Positions 1 through 8,776 of a stretch of DNA of 64,000 nucleotides are shown piece after piece. The notes under the pieces are model-generated. The model saw only the letters and a program-made list of their open reading frames with translations, made no database searches and was not told the DNA's origin. Numbering within the stretch: position 1 is the stretch's first letter; every line of letters starts with the position of its first letter. Both the position numbers and the translations under genes were made by a program. The stretch is from NCBI GenBank assembly GCA_021414085.1, contig JAIOPC010000014.1, positions 434,001 through 498,000 of the forward strand, in the 5' to 3' direction. The stretch is from Actinomycetes bacterium. Its GTDB lineage: Bacteria > Actinomycetota > Acidimicrobiia > Acidimicrobiales > Ilumatobacteraceae.

Positions 1-614
1 TGGGGCAGCGTGTGCAGGTACACATCGCGGTCGTTGATGCCAAGGTGCCAGCCGAATGTTGTCGCGTTCAACCAGATGTTGCGATGCGTCAGTTGCACAC
101 CTTTTGGCCGCGCCGTGGTGCCGCTGGTGTAGTTGATCGTCGCCGTCGCGTCCTCGTCGTATGCCCACGCTTCAGGCTCGCTGTGGGTCGGTGGAGCATC
201 GGTATCGCTACCGATGACGAATCGGTGTTCGCAGACGACGGCCGCGAGCGTGTCATCGAGCTCGGGGTCGACGTACAGCACGCGTGCGCCGCAGTGATCG
301 ACGATGTAGGACACTTCTTCGGCAACGAGTCGGAAGTTGATCGGCACCAGCACGCGGCCCGAACCGCTGACACCGAAGAGCGCCGTTAGCAACCGTGCTG
401 AGTTGTGGCTGACGATCGCCACCCGTTCACCCTGCGCAATGCCGAGTGCATCGAGGTGCGCGGCGATCGCTCGTGCTCGCGCGGCCATCTCGGCGTAGGT
501 CAGCGTGCCCCACGACTCGGCGGGTTGGTCGGGCTCGTCGACGACTGCGACGCGGTGGGGGTAGACCTGCTCGGCCCGGCGGAGGAAATCGTTGACAGTG
601 AGCGCGACCTTCAT
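1..614 (-). CDS. AMP-dependent acyl-CoA synthetase, partial (N-terminal part)
   Basis: Enzymes of this family activate a carboxylic (often fatty) acid with ATP and then transfer it to CoA. The gene runs off the left edge, so only about 204 N-terminal residues are present. Reading from the ATG at 614 the protein begins MKVALTVNDFLRRAEQVYP. It contains the adenylate-forming signature INYTSGTTARPKGVQLTHRN near residues 170-190, which is the AMP-binding P-loop. A CACAAT box at 621-626 lies 6 nt before the start, so the mRNA may be leaderless. It is divergent from the helicase gene. Substrate chain length cannot be judged because the C-terminal part is missing. Confidence 0.85.
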   Translation of the reverse strand, partial: MKVALTVNDFLRRAEQVYPHRVAVVDEPDQPAESWGTLTYAEMAARARAIAAHLDALGIAQGERVAIVSHNSARLLTALFGVSGSGRVLVPINFRLVAEEVSYIVDHCGARVLYVDPELDDTLAAVVCEHRFVIGSDTDAPPTHSEPEAWAYDEDATATINYTSGTTARPKGVQLTHRNIWLNATTFGWHLGINDRDVYLHTLP

Positions 615-712
615 GGGCACATTGTGGTGTGCGCGCCGTTGCCCCGTGTACAAATGGGTGAACCGCGACGTGAACGCAACGGCGAGCGGTGCCCGGTACC
701 CTGAGGGGCAAC

Positions 713-1987
713 ATGCCTGAAAATTCACGCCCGCCGGGCGCTCAGCGGCGCCGCCGCACTTCCCCAAAGCCCGCCGAGTACCGCAATTCCGCCTCTGCTC
801 CGGTGCTCACGCTTTCGCAGGACGATTACGTTCCGACCGCTTTCATTGATCTTGGCGTGCCCGCCAGCGTCGACTTCGGCCTCGCTGCCGCCGGGTTCAC
901 TGCCCCGTTCGCGATTCAGACGAAGGCGATTCCCGTCGCGTTGACCGGGCGCGACGTGTGTGGCCGCGCGAAGACGGGTAGTGGAAAGACCCTGGCGTTC
1001 GGGGTACCGCTGCTCGCCCGCCTGACCAAGGTTGGCGAACCGCGCCGACCTGCAGCCCTGGTGATGGTGCCGACGCGCGAGCTGGCGCTGCAAGTCTCCG
1101 AAGTGCTGGCGCCGGTCGCGATCGCCTGTGGTCGCACGGTGCTCGCGGTGTACGGCGGAGCGTCGCGGCAGCAGCAAATCGACGCACTGCAGCTGGGTGT
1201 CGACGTCGTCGTCGCGACACCGTTGCGACTGATCGATTTGCTGAAAGAGAACGAACTCCAGCTCGACGCCGTCGAGATCGTCGTACTCGACGAAGCCGAC
1301 CGTATGGCCGACGACGGATTCACGCCGCAGGTCGAGTGGATTCTGCGCAAGGTCACCGCGCCGCATCAGACAATGTTGTTCTCGGCAACGCTCGACGGCG
1401 ATGTTGCTCACCTAGTCACGCGCTACATGAAGGACCCGATTGAGGTGGCAATCGATGCCGCTACCGACACGGTCGGCAGCATGCACCACCTCTTCTTGGC
1501 TGTGCATCACATGGACAAAGACCGCGTGGTCGCGGCTATTGCCAGCGGAATGACGAAGACGCTGGTCTTCTGCCAAACGAAGCGGATGTGCGACCGCGTT
1601 GAGCGCAACCTGCAAGACCTTGGTGTGCGCGCCGCCGCGATTCACGGCGACCTCGCGCAAGCGGCGCGCGAGCGAGCGCTGAAGCGCTTCACCGATGGCG
1701 AACTATCCGTGCTGGTGGCAACCGACGTTGCCGCCCGCGGCATCGACATCGACGACATCGGCGGCGTCATTCACTACGAACCAGCCTCGGATGTGAAGGA
1801 CTACCTGCATCGCAGCGGTCGCACAGCGCGCGCCGGTCGCGACGGCTGGGCGGTCACGCTCGCCGAATACAACCAGCACACGCAGGTGCGGATCCTGCAG
1901 CGCGGCATGCGCCTCGAGCCGACCGTGCCGATCGAAACCTTCAGCAACAACCCCAAGCTCAAGCACCTCCCCGACTTCCACGTCTAG
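713..1987 (+). CDS. DEAD-box ATP-dependent RNA helicase
   Basis: A superfamily 2 RNA helicase that uses ATP to remodel RNA duplexes (ribosome assembly, mRNA turnover), of 424 aa. The order of motifs is complete: Q-motif region near 68-70, Walker A AKTGSGKT (86-93), VVLDEADRMADDG carrying the DEAD box, LFSATLDG (motif III), ATDVAARGIDI and HRSGRTARAGRDG (motifs V and VI). The last residues are ordinary and there is no long basic C-terminal tail. I chose the ATG at 713 because GAGGGG precedes it; a GTG at 689 is in frame but poorer. A TACCCT box at 697-702 may be its -10 element. A 59-nt repeat element follows the stop at once. Confidence 0.93.
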   Translation: MPENSRPPGAQRRRRTSPKPAEYRNSASAPVLTLSQDDYVPTAFIDLGVPASVDFGLAAAGFTAPFAIQTKAIPVALTGRDVCGRAKTGSGKTLAFGVPLLARLTKVGEPRRPAALVMVPTRELALQVSEVLAPVAIACGRTVLAVYGGASRQQQIDALQLGVDVVVATPLRLIDLLKENELQLDAVEIVVLDEADRMADDGFTPQVEWILRKVTAPHQTMLFSATLDGDVAHLVTRYMKDPIEVAIDAATDTVGSMHHLFLAVHHMDKDRVVAAIASGMTKTLVFCQTKRMCDRVERNLQDLGVRAAAIHGDLAQAARERALKRFTDGELSVLVATDVAARGIDIDDIGGVIHYEPASDVKDYLHRSGRTARAGRDGWAVTLAEYNQHTQVRILQRGMRLEPTVPIETFSNNPKLKHLPDFHV

Positions 1988-2046
1988 CCGGGGGTTTCGT
2001 GCCGCCCGGGGGTTTCATGCCCGCCAGCGTGCACGTAAACCCCGAC
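1988..2046. repeat. 59-nt palindromic intergenic element, copy A
   Basis: It fills the space between two convergent stop codons. A CCGGGGGTTT box is followed by a hairpin whose arms are GGGGTTT and AAACCCC, around a conserved core ATGCCCG-N3-GCGTGCAC. The same element, also 59 nt and about 48/59 identical by eye, lies at 63893-63951. It may act as a bidirectional terminator, but there is no T-run, and conservation of the loop suggests it is more than a stem. Confidence 0.7.
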
Positions 2047-2831
2047 TACGGGGCGGTGAGGACGGTCTGCGTGTAGAGCAGCTGAAAGCCGAGGCGTTCT
2101 AGGTTGCGCGCTGACTGACCGTCGGGAACCGCGGTGCACGCCGCGAAGTCACATTTCAGTTCTCGGGCGAGGTGCAAGCGGTAGGCGAGCAGGGCTTGCT
2201 GAAGTCCGCGGCCGCGAAACTCTTGCAGCGTTGCGGCACCCCCCAACCAGCCGACATCGTCGACGACGTTCAGCGACCCACACGCGGCGGGCTCGTCGCC
2301 AACGAGCGCGACAAAGTCGTGTGTGTCGTCCAGTTGCATCATCACTGCGCAGAACTCGTCGTTGATTCGCCGCGCGTCACCCGTGGAGTCGCCAGCAAGA
2401 ATTGCGTTGCGTGCCAGCACTGCCGATGCGTCGACCTCGCGGATCTCGGCGACCTGTCGAGTCGGTAACGATGCGAGTTCGCGTACGTACACGTTGCGAA
2501 ATCGCTCCAAACGAAAGTGGGCAGCAGCGAGCGCGGTCACGAGATCGGCGCTGACCCACGGGTTGATCTCCACCGAAGCAGGCAGCGAACGAGCCTTGTA
2601 GAAGCCCGCAACCGCGGCCACGATCTCGCTACCGGGCATTTCGCCGAGGCCGACTCCCGCGGCGCGGTTCACGTACCGTCCCGCACCGAACGCGATCAGT
2701 TGCCCGCCATCGCATTCCTGCGCGGCTCCCGGAGTATCGGGTGTCATGCGCGCGAGTACCTCGGCCTGACGTGCGGACATCGCGGCCGCACCGAACTCGA
2801 CCCGCCGCACCAACTCACGGTTTACATACAT
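2046..2831 (-). CDS. GNAT-family N-acetyltransferase
   Basis: Predicted acetyl-CoA dependent N-acyltransferase of 261 aa. The C-terminal half shows the GNAT fold signature: a beta strand with EPAACGSLNVV, then GAATLQEFRGRGLQQALLAYRL, whose R-G-R-G-L-Q segment is the acetyl-CoA pyrophosphate-binding loop (Q/RxxGxG/A type), and NLERLGFQLLYTQ near the end. The N-terminal half is not recognisable. I chose the ATG at 2831; an upstream in-frame start at 2891 would overlap leuD. It follows leuD by 19 nt on the same strand, so it is probably cotranscribed with leuCD, but nothing shows a link to leucine synthesis. The substrate is unknown. Confidence 0.8.
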   Translation of the reverse strand: MYVNRELVRRVEFGAAAMSARQAEVLARMTPDTPGAAQECDGGQLIAFGAGRYVNRAAGVGLGEMPGSEIVAAVAGFYKARSLPASVEINPWVSADLVTALAAAHFRLERFRNVYVRELASLPTRQVAEIREVDASAVLARNAILAGDSTGDARRINDEFCAVMMQLDDTHDFVALVGDEPAACGSLNVVDDVGWLGGAATLQEFRGRGLQQALLAYRLHLARELKCDFAACTAVPDGQSARNLERLGFQLLYTQTVLTAP

Positions 2832-2850
2832 GCACCCAGTCTGGCGCGGC

Positions 2851-3435
2851 TCAGGCGAGCCAGGCGGGGCGATGGGATTCGAAGTCTGCAATCTCGGACG
2901 CGTGGGTCATCGTGATTCCGACGTCGTCGAGGCCGTTGAGAAAACGGTGCTGCGTCTGGCCGTCCATCGCGAACGCGGCGACGATTCCCGCCGATGGCAC
3001 TTCCACCGAGCGGCGCTCGACGTCGATCGTGATCTCGGTCTCGGCGTCGGCTTCGATAGCCGCCCAGATCTGTTGCACGACCGCCTCCGGCAGCACGACC
3101 GGAATCAGGCCGTTCTTGGTGCAGTTGTTGGCGAAGATGTCGCTGAAGCTCGGTGCGATCACTGCGTCGAACCCGCCTTGCATGATTGCCCACACCGCGT
3201 GTTCGCGCGACGAGCCAACACCGAATGCGGGGCCCGCGACGAGGATGTTGGCGCCGCTGTAACGCTCGTCGTTGAGCACGAAGTTGCGGTCGTCGCGCCA
3301 CGTCGAGAACAGGCCCTTCTCGAAGCCGGTGCGCTCGACGCGCTTGAGCCACTCGGCGGGAATGATCTGATCGGTATCGACGTCGCTGCGCTTCAGCGGC
3401 ACCCCGCGACCCGACACAACATGTACGGCCCTCAT
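2851..3435 (-). CDS. leuD: 3-isopropylmalate dehydratase, small subunit
   Basis: LeuD pairs with LeuC to isomerise 2-isopropylmalate to 3-isopropylmalate in leucine synthesis. The 194-aa protein has the family swivel-domain features [23 protein letters not shown] in pieces near residues 9-30, and [16 protein letters not shown] near 75-90, where the GSSREHA loop recognises substrate. Length is usual for bacterial LeuD. The ATG at 3435 overlaps the leuC stop by 4 nt (ATGA), a sign of translational coupling and equal subunit dosage. Longer in-frame starts upstream would lie inside leuC and are rejected. Confidence 0.96.
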   Translation of the reverse strand: MRAVHVVSGRGVPLKRSDVDTDQIIPAEWLKRVERTGFEKGLFSTWRDDRNFVLNDERYSGANILVAGPAFGVGSSREHAVWAIMQGGFDAVIAPSFSDIFANNCTKNGLIPVVLPEAVVQQIWAAIEADAETEITIDVERRSVEVPSAGIVAAFAMDGQTQHRFLNGLDDVGITMTHASEIADFESHRPAWLA

Positions 3436-4832
3436 GACAAATCCTCCGGAGTGGCGAAGTGGCCGGCGATGGCCGTGGCGGCGGCGACTGCCGGTGAGAC
3501 GAGATGCGTGCGGCCACCCCGACCTTGGCGGCCTTCGAAGTTGCGGTTGCTGGTGCTGGCCGATCGCTCGCCGACGGTGAGCTTGTCGGGGTTCATCGCG
3601 AGGCACATGCTGCACCCAGGTTCGCGCCAGTCGGCGCCGGCAGCACGAAACACTTCGGGCAAACCCTCGGCCTCGGCTTGTGCCTTCACCGCGTGGCTGC
3701 CCGGCACCACCATCACCCGTGGCACGGTGACGGTGCGACCTTTCATCACCGCGGCCGCGGCGCGCAGGTCTTCGATGCGACTGTTAGTGCACGAGCCGAT
3801 GAACACGGTGTCGACCTTGACGTCGCGGATTGCGGTGCCCGCTTGCAGACCCATGTACTCCAGCGCGCGTGCGATCGAGTCGCGCGCGGTCGGATCCGTG
3901 GCGTCGTCCGGAGAAGGGATGACGTCGTCGATCGAGATCACCTGTGCCGGGTTTGTGCCCCAGCTGACTTGCGGCCGCAACGTGCTGGCATCGATCACAG
4001 CTTCCTTATCGAAGACCGCGCCGTCGTCGGTGACCAACGTGCGCCAGTCGGCGACGGCAGCGTCCCACTGCGCCGCCTTCGGTGCGTTGGCGCGGCCCTT
4101 CAGGTATTCGAACGTGGTGTCGTCGGGGGCGACTAGTCCTGCCTTCGCGCCAGCCTCGATGCTCATGTTGCACAACGTCATGCGACCCTCCATCGACAGC
4201 GCGCGGATTGCTGAACCGCGGTACTCGATGACATGGCCGATGCCGCCGCCAGTTCCGATGTGCCCGATGATCGCGAGCACGATGTCTTTGGCGGTGACTC
4301 CCGCTGGCGCAACACCCTCGACGCTGACGCTCATCCACTTCGGACGCGACTGCGGCAACGTCTGCGTGGCCAGTACATGCTCGACTTCACTCGTGCCGAT
4401 GCCGAAGGCGAGGGCACCAAACGCTCCGTGTGTTGCCGTGTGACTGTCGCCGCACACGACGGTCATGCCCGGCAGCGTGCGACCCTGCTCGGGAGCAATG
4501 ACGTGCACGATGCCTTGGCCAGGGTCGCCCATAGGGAAGTTGGTGATGCCGAACTCGGCAGTGTTCTCGCGCAGCACTTCGATCTGGCGTGCAGAGATCG
4601 GATCGGCGATCGGTTGATCGATGTTCGCCGTCGGCACGTTGTGGTCTTCGGTGGCGATCGTGAGATCGGGCCGACGAACGCCCCGGCCGCTCAAGCGCAG
4701 GCCATCGAACGCTTGTGGACTAGTGACTTCGTGCACGAGATGCAGATCGATGTACAGCAGATCGGGCTCGCCAGCGGCCGCATGCACGACGTGGCGATCC
4801 CAGACCTTCTCAGCGAGCGTTTTTGGCGTCAT
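3432..4832 (-). CDS. leuC: 3-isopropylmalate dehydratase, large subunit
   Basis: The catalytic [4Fe-4S] aconitase-type subunit of isopropylmalate isomerase, 466 aa. Cluster ligands are visible as GSCTNSR (Cys348) and GCSMC (Cys407 and Cys410), matching the usual spacing. [21 protein letters not shown] is also family-typical. I chose the ATG at 4832 (protein [11 protein letters not shown]) because GGAAGAG stands 6-7 nt before it; an in-frame ATG at 4859 has no such site. So this mRNA has a true leader, unlike many genes here. leuC, leuD and probably the GNAT gene form one operon. It is divergent from an IclR regulator gene, the arrangement seen for LtbR/NdgR in other actinobacteria. Confidence 0.97.
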   Translation of the reverse strand: MTPKTLAEKVWDRHVVHAAAGEPDLLYIDLHLVHEVTSPQAFDGLRLSGRGVRRPDLTIATEDHNVPTANIDQPIADPISARQIEVLRENTAEFGITNFPMGDPGQGIVHVIAPEQGRTLPGMTVVCGDSHTATHGAFGALAFGIGTSEVEHVLATQTLPQSRPKWMSVSVEGVAPAGVTAKDIVLAIIGHIGTGGGIGHVIEYRGSAIRALSMEGRMTLCNMSIEAGAKAGLVAPDDTTFEYLKGRANAPKAAQWDAAVADWRTLVTDDGAVFDKEAVIDASTLRPQVSWGTNPAQVISIDDVIPSPDDATDPTARDSIARALEYMGLQAGTAIRDVKVDTVFIGSCTNSRIEDLRAAAAVMKGRTVTVPRVMVVPGSHAVKAQAEAEGLPEVFRAAGADWREPGCSMCLAMNPDKLTVGERSASTSNRNFEGRQGRGGRTHLVSPAVAAATAIAGHFATPEDLS

Positions 4833-4861
4833 TGACTCTTCCTTCACGGCATCCCACATTC

Positions 4862-4877
4862 TGAGATACGATTCTCA
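4862..4877. promoter_or_regulatory. Candidate IclR operator in the leuC / regulator intergenic region
   Basis: A perfect inverted repeat, TGAGA-N6-TCTCA, lies 2 nt before the ATG of the IclR gene. It covers a TACGAT -10 box (4867-4872) placed 7 nt before that ATG, so protein bound here would block transcription of the regulator and sit just upstream of the leuC leader. The regulator most likely binds it, as LtbR/NdgR do between their gene and leuCD, but I infer this from position only. Confidence 0.5.
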
Positions 4878-4879
4878 AT

Positions 4880-5518
4880 ATGGAGAGTCTAAGCGGCGTT
4901 GGCGTCGTTGACAAGACAGCGGCGATTCTGGGCGCCCTCAGCGACGGTCCGCTCGACCTTGCCGAGTTGCAAGACGCAACGGACCTGCCGCGTGCGACTG
5001 CGCACCGATTGACGGTCGCGCTGGAAGCGCATCGGCTCGTGCGTCGCGACGCAAGCGGTCGCTTTTGTCTCGGCTTCGAACTCATTCGCCTTGGCCACGC
5101 GGCGGCCGACGCGTTTCCGCTGGCCGAGTTGGCGACGCCGATTCTGATCAAGCTTCGCGATCTCACGGGCGAGGCAACGCAGCTGTACGTGCGCGAGGGC
5201 AATGCACGGCGTTGTATTGCGTCAGTTCAATCGAGCCACGGCTTGCGTTGGATTGTTCCGGTCGGTGCGCTGCTGCCGTTGAACGTTGGTTCGGCCGGAC
5301 ACGTGCTCGCCGATGGCGGACCGCGGCAGGCGCAGAGCGTGGAGGAACGCGAGCGGGGTGTCGCATCGGTGAGCGCTGCCGTCCTCGACCAGGGCAGCAA
5401 GGTTGTCGCCGCAATCAGCCTGAGCGGGCCGGTTGAGCGACTGACGCGCACTCCTTCGCGACGTTTCGGTGCCGCGGTGCGCGCGGCGGCGTTGGAAGTG
5501 GCCGGCGCGCTGCCCTAG
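4880..5518 (+). CDS. IclR-family regulator, probable LtbR/NdgR-type control of leuCD
   Basis: A 212-aa transcription factor. Residues about 8-65 form a winged helix-turn-helix (TAAILGALSDGPLDLAELQ, then LPRATAHRLTVALEAHRLV). The rest is the IclR effector-binding domain, which shows RDLTGEATQLYVREG and GSAGHVLAD. It is divergent from leuCD, exactly as ltbR (Corynebacterium) and ndgR (Streptomyces) are, where the protein controls leucine and related genes. That function is carried over by synteny. No ribosome site precedes the ATG; a TACGAT box ends 7 nt before it, so the mRNA should be leaderless. The effector domain is a little short against the usual ~235-260 aa family length. Confidence 0.85.
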   Translation: MESLSGVGVVDKTAAILGALSDGPLDLAELQDATDLPRATAHRLTVALEAHRLVRRDASGRFCLGFELIRLGHAAADAFPLAELATPILIKLRDLTGEATQLYVREGNARRCIASVQSSHGLRWIVPVGALLPLNVGSAGHVLADGGPRQAQSVEERERGVASVSAAVLDQGSKVVAAISLSGPVERLTRTPSRRFGAAVRAAALEVAGALP

Positions 5519-5537
5519 CAGCGACTAATGCACCGCT

Positions 5538-6419
5538 CTAGTAAACGGCTACTAGGTCGACGACGACCACGACGTCGATGCTCGGCGGTAGTCCGAAGTC
5601 GGCGCTGCCCTGGCCGTCGAACATCAAGATGAACGGCACCTGCGATTGCCGCCTTCCGCCGACCTTCATGTCCTTCACCACCGCGAGCAGACCCGGGAAC
5701 ACGGTTGACTGGGCCGAGTACGCGAACGTCAGCGGCGGGCCGCCCCAATCCGAGGCAAGCAACTCGCCGGTGTCGGCGCGGTACGTGATGATCTGAATCG
5801 CGACGTTCTGCCCGTCTTGCGGGCTCACGCCATCGCCGACGACGAGGTCGGTGGACTGCAACACGGTGATGTTGGCCGCCGGGGCGACGTCGACCTGCGG
5901 TTCATCGGCGGCATCTGATTGCGGCAACACCGCAACGACATCAATTACAAACGAGAGTGCCGCGCCGGCCTTGATCAATCCCGTACCGTCGCCGGGAGGG
6001 GAATCTCCGTAGGCGAGCTCGGCTGGTATGTCGAGTTGTCGACGCATTCCTTGTTGCGCACCGACCAAGCCTTGGTCCCAACCGCGGATCACCCTGCCGG
6101 TGCCGAGCACGAACTCAAGTGGAGTTCCGCCGAAGCTGCTGTCGAATTCCTGTCCGTCGGCGGAAAGAACTCCGACGTAGTGCACAATCACGTCGTCGCC
6201 AACTTCCGCAGCGCGCCCAGCGCCCGCTACAAGATCCGTGATCACGAGTTCGGTCGGAGTCTCCGCAGGAATCTCGACGGTGGGTTTGTCGACGACAGTC
6301 GTGGCTGTTTCGAAACTGCCGTTTGGGTCCGCGTCGGAATTGGTTCCGTCGTCGGTGCAAGCAGCACTTGCGACGGACAGGGCGACGAGGACAGCGACGA
6401 AACACCGCGTAGAGCGCAT
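5538..6419 (-). CDS. Secreted lipoprotein with two FKBP-type prolyl isomerase domains
   Basis: A 293-aa exported protein. The signal peptide ends in a lipobox (ASAAC, Cys21), so it should be anchored on the outer face of the membrane. Residues about 75-170 are a clear FKBP domain, with VIVHYVGVLSADGQEFDSSF, GRVIRGWDQGLVG and GMRRQLDIPAELAYGD. Residues about 195-293 look like a second FKBP domain that has lost the Y/W/F active-site residues and the YG flap (compare FPGLLAVVKDMKVGGRRQ), so it is probably inactive. The role would be folding of exported proteins. A TAGGGT box (6427-6432) lies 7 nt before the ATG. It is convergent with the IclR gene. Confidence 0.88.
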   Translation of the reverse strand: MRSTRCFVAVLVALSVASAACTDDGTNSDADPNGSFETATTVVDKPTVEIPAETPTELVITDLVAGAGRAAEVGDDVIVHYVGVLSADGQEFDSSFGGTPLEFVLGTGRVIRGWDQGLVGAQQGMRRQLDIPAELAYGDSPPGDGTGLIKAGAALSFVIDVVAVLPQSDAADEPQVDVAPAANITVLQSTDLVVGDGVSPQDGQNVAIQIITYRADTGELLASDWGGPPLTFAYSAQSTVFPGLLAVVKDMKVGGRRQSQVPFILMFDGQGSADFGLPPSIDVVVVVDLVAVY

Positions 6420-6443
6420 TCGGTTGACCCTACCGCCGGACCG

Positions 6444-7910
6444 CTATCGGTGGGGCGCGGCGCCGTGCTGCGTCGCGCGCAGCCACTCCTGCTCTGCTTC
6501 GGCAAGAGCTGTGCTCGGAGGCCCGGCGACGAATGGCCACAACTCTTCGGCGATTCGGCGGTAGTTGCCGGTAGCCCGCAATTCGCCGAGCAGCGCGTAC
6601 AAACCAAGGTTGATGCGCTGAATGAACACAAACGCCTTGGGCACGGTCGCGTATTGCGCGATCGGGCTGGTGCGATCGAACGTGTGGCGCACAATACGGC
6701 TCGCGTATTCGCCCGACCACGTCACCGGTTTGTCGTCGCGCACGCTTTCGTAGAACTGACTGAAATACTCGCCAACCTCGGCATCAGTAGACGGGCAACC
6801 GGGTCGCAACATCCCGGCGGCTTCGACAACGCGCCGAAACGCCGTCACGTCGTGTTCGTAGGCGGCGGCCTTGACCATGCTGATGAACGTCGCCATCTCG
6901 GCCGCATCGAAGTGCTTCACCAAACCAAAGTCGAGGAACGTGACCTTCCCGTCCTCGTGGAAGAGGTAGTTGCCCGGGTGCGGGTCGCCATTGAAGGCGT
7001 GCATGCCGTACAGGCTGCGAAACACAAATCGAAACAGAGTCTCGCCGACTTGGTCACGTCGATCTTGCGACCACTGCAACATCTCGTTCCACGTATGACC
7101 GACAACGAGTTCGCTGGTGATCACGTGCTGTCCGCTGAACGCTGGCAGCACGTCGGGAACGTGGATGAACGGGTGGCCGCGGTAGTAGTCGGCGAACAGC
7201 TGTTGGTTGCGCGCCTCTTGTCGGTAGTCGAGTTCTTCGATCAGCCGTTCCTTCACCTCGCCAACCATCTCATCGGGGTTCAGGCCGCCGAAGCCCTGCT
7301 GCAGCAACATGCCGAGCAGGTCGGCGTTGCGCAAGTCGGCGGCAACGGCGTCGCCAACGCCGGGGTACTGCACCTTGACCGCAACGGCGCGTTCGCTGCC
7401 GGTGATTGGGTCGAGCACGACGGCCCGATGCACCTGGCCGATGCTTGCTGCCGCGATCGGTGTCGGATCCCACTCCACGAACAACTTCTCCGGCGGTGCG
7501 CCGAGATCCTGCTCGATCACCTGCGCGGCGAGCTCAGCGCTCATCGGCGGCGCATTCGATTGCAGTTGTGCAAGTGCTTCGCGCAGCGGGGCGGGCAGGG
7601 CCTCGTCGACGTAGCTGGCCATTTGGCCGAGCTTCATCAGCGCACCCTTCATCTGGCCCAAGCGCTCGGCAACGGCGGCAGCTGTGCGTAACTCGCGATC
7701 TTGGTCGAGCTCAACGCGCCTCTCTGCCGACGCGAAGAGTTTGCGTGCGGCGGTACCTGCGTACGAGACGCCGACACTGGCGCCAAGCATTACGAGGTCG
7801 GTATTGCGTTGCGAGCGGCTGGTGCGAAACACCCGCGCGGCTCGTTTGCGAATCGCGACTGCAGCGATGCCGACGACGAGCGCAAGTGGTACTACTCGCC
7901 GGAACTTCAT
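6444..7910 (-). CDS. ABC1/UbiB/AarF-family atypical kinase
   Basis: A 488-aa member of the ABC1 (AarF/UbiB) family, atypical protein-kinase-like ATPases linked to membrane lipid and quinone metabolism. An N-terminal hydrophobic stretch (residues about 5-22) could anchor it. KGALMKLGQMAS is the family KxGQ motif. AVAVKVQYPG holds the ATP-binding lysine, and VTFLDFGLVKHF holds the metal-binding DFG. The start overlaps the stop of the upstream hydrolase gene (ATGA), so the two are translated together. The substrate is unknown. Kinase activity is not certain, since family members characterised so far act mainly as ATPases. Confidence 0.9.
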   Translation of the reverse strand: MKFRRVVPLALVVGIAAVAIRKRAARVFRTSRSQRNTDLVMLGASVGVSYAGTAARKLFASAERRVELDQDRELRTAAAVAERLGQMKGALMKLGQMASYVDEALPAPLREALAQLQSNAPPMSAELAAQVIEQDLGAPPEKLFVEWDPTPIAAASIGQVHRAVVLDPITGSERAVAVKVQYPGVGDAVAADLRNADLLGMLLQQGFGGLNPDEMVGEVKERLIEELDYRQEARNQQLFADYYRGHPFIHVPDVLPAFSGQHVITSELVVGHTWNEMLQWSQDRRDQVGETLFRFVFRSLYGMHAFNGDPHPGNYLFHEDGKVTFLDFGLVKHFDAAEMATFISMVKAAAYEHDVTAFRRVVEAAGMLRPGCPSTDAEVGEYFSQFYESVRDDKPVTWSGEYASRIVRHTFDRTSPIAQYATVPKAFVFIQRINLGLYALLGELRATGNYRRIAEELWPFVAGPPSTALAEAEQEWLRATQHGAAPHR

Positions 7911-8755
7911 GTTGCACGCTCCACGACTGATGCGATCGCGCGCAAGAGCGTCGGAACGAAACGGTCGGCGTTGGCGACCACCGCGTCATGATCGCCATCG
8001 ATTCGGAACGCTTCGGCGCTCTCGATGGCCTCAAACAGCCGAACCTGTCGCCGCAGTGGAACGACGCGGTCGCGCATCGTGATCAGCACAGACGTAGGCA
8101 CGTTGACGTTGCCGATCCAGTCGCGCGAGTTGAACTTGCCGATTGCGCGCCCAGCTTCCAGCACCATTCTCCAGTCGTGCAGCGACGCCTCTTGAATCGC
8201 CCACGGCTCCCATGTTTCGCTGCGCCGCTGCAGGTAGAACTGCTCGGTGAGCCACTGGCGAGCTTGCGCGGGGGTGCGCCGCGCAAGCACTGCAAGTCCG
8301 GCAAGCCCAATGAACCCCAACCGTTCCTCGCGCGACGTCAGAAAGTGCGACGCGGTGGCGCAGAAGACCAGGCCGCTCACTCGCTCTGGGTGGCGTTGCC
8401 AAACGAGCTGTGCAACCGGACCACCCATCGAGTAGCCGATCGGGATGACCTTGTCGAGGCCGAGTACATCGCAGACGGCGACCGCGTCGTCAGCGCAATC
8501 CTCCAGCCGGAAGGGAGCCTTCGACCGAATACCGCGCCCGTGCCCGCGGTGATCGAGAGCGACAACGCGGTAATGCTGCGCCAGCGGGCGGTAGCACGTG
8601 AACCAGTTCAGATCCGCGCTGGCAGTCCAGCCGTGTAACAACAACACCGTCGGCGCGTTGGGTGGGCCGGCAAGGCGACGCACAAACGTGGTGCCTCTTC
8701 CGGGTAACTCCATCGCCGCTCCTGGTGGAAGGCGGGGACCTGCGGTCGCAGTCAT
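7907..8755 (-). CDS. Alpha/beta hydrolase
   Basis: A 282-aa alpha/beta-hydrolase fold enzyme. LLLHGWTAS (about 38-46) forms the oxyanion loop, GYSMGG gives the nucleophile Ser109, and the end of the protein (RIDGDHDAVVANADRFV) carries the likely catalytic His. ALDHRGHGRG is the usual strand-turn before the nucleophile. There is no signal peptide, so it is cytoplasmic. It lies 21 nt after greA and overlaps the ABC1 kinase gene, making a greA-hydrolase-ABC1K operon. The substrate (ester, lactone or haloalkane) cannot be told from sequence. Confidence 0.88.
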   Translation of the reverse strand: MTATAGPRLPPGAAMELPGRGTTFVRRLAGPPNAPTVLLLHGWTASADLNWFTCYRPLAQHYRVVALDHRGHGRGIRSKAPFRLEDCADDAVAVCDVLGLDKVIPIGYSMGGPVAQLVWQRHPERVSGLVFCATASHFLTSREERLGFIGLAGLAVLARRTPAQARQWLTEQFYLQRRSETWEPWAIQEASLHDWRMVLEAGRAIGKFNSRDWIGNVNVPTSVLITMRDRVVPLRRQVRLFEAIESAEAFRIDGDHDAVVANADRFVPTLLRAIASVVERAT

Positions 8756-8776
8756 GCTGCCCGATCAGCCAACCCG

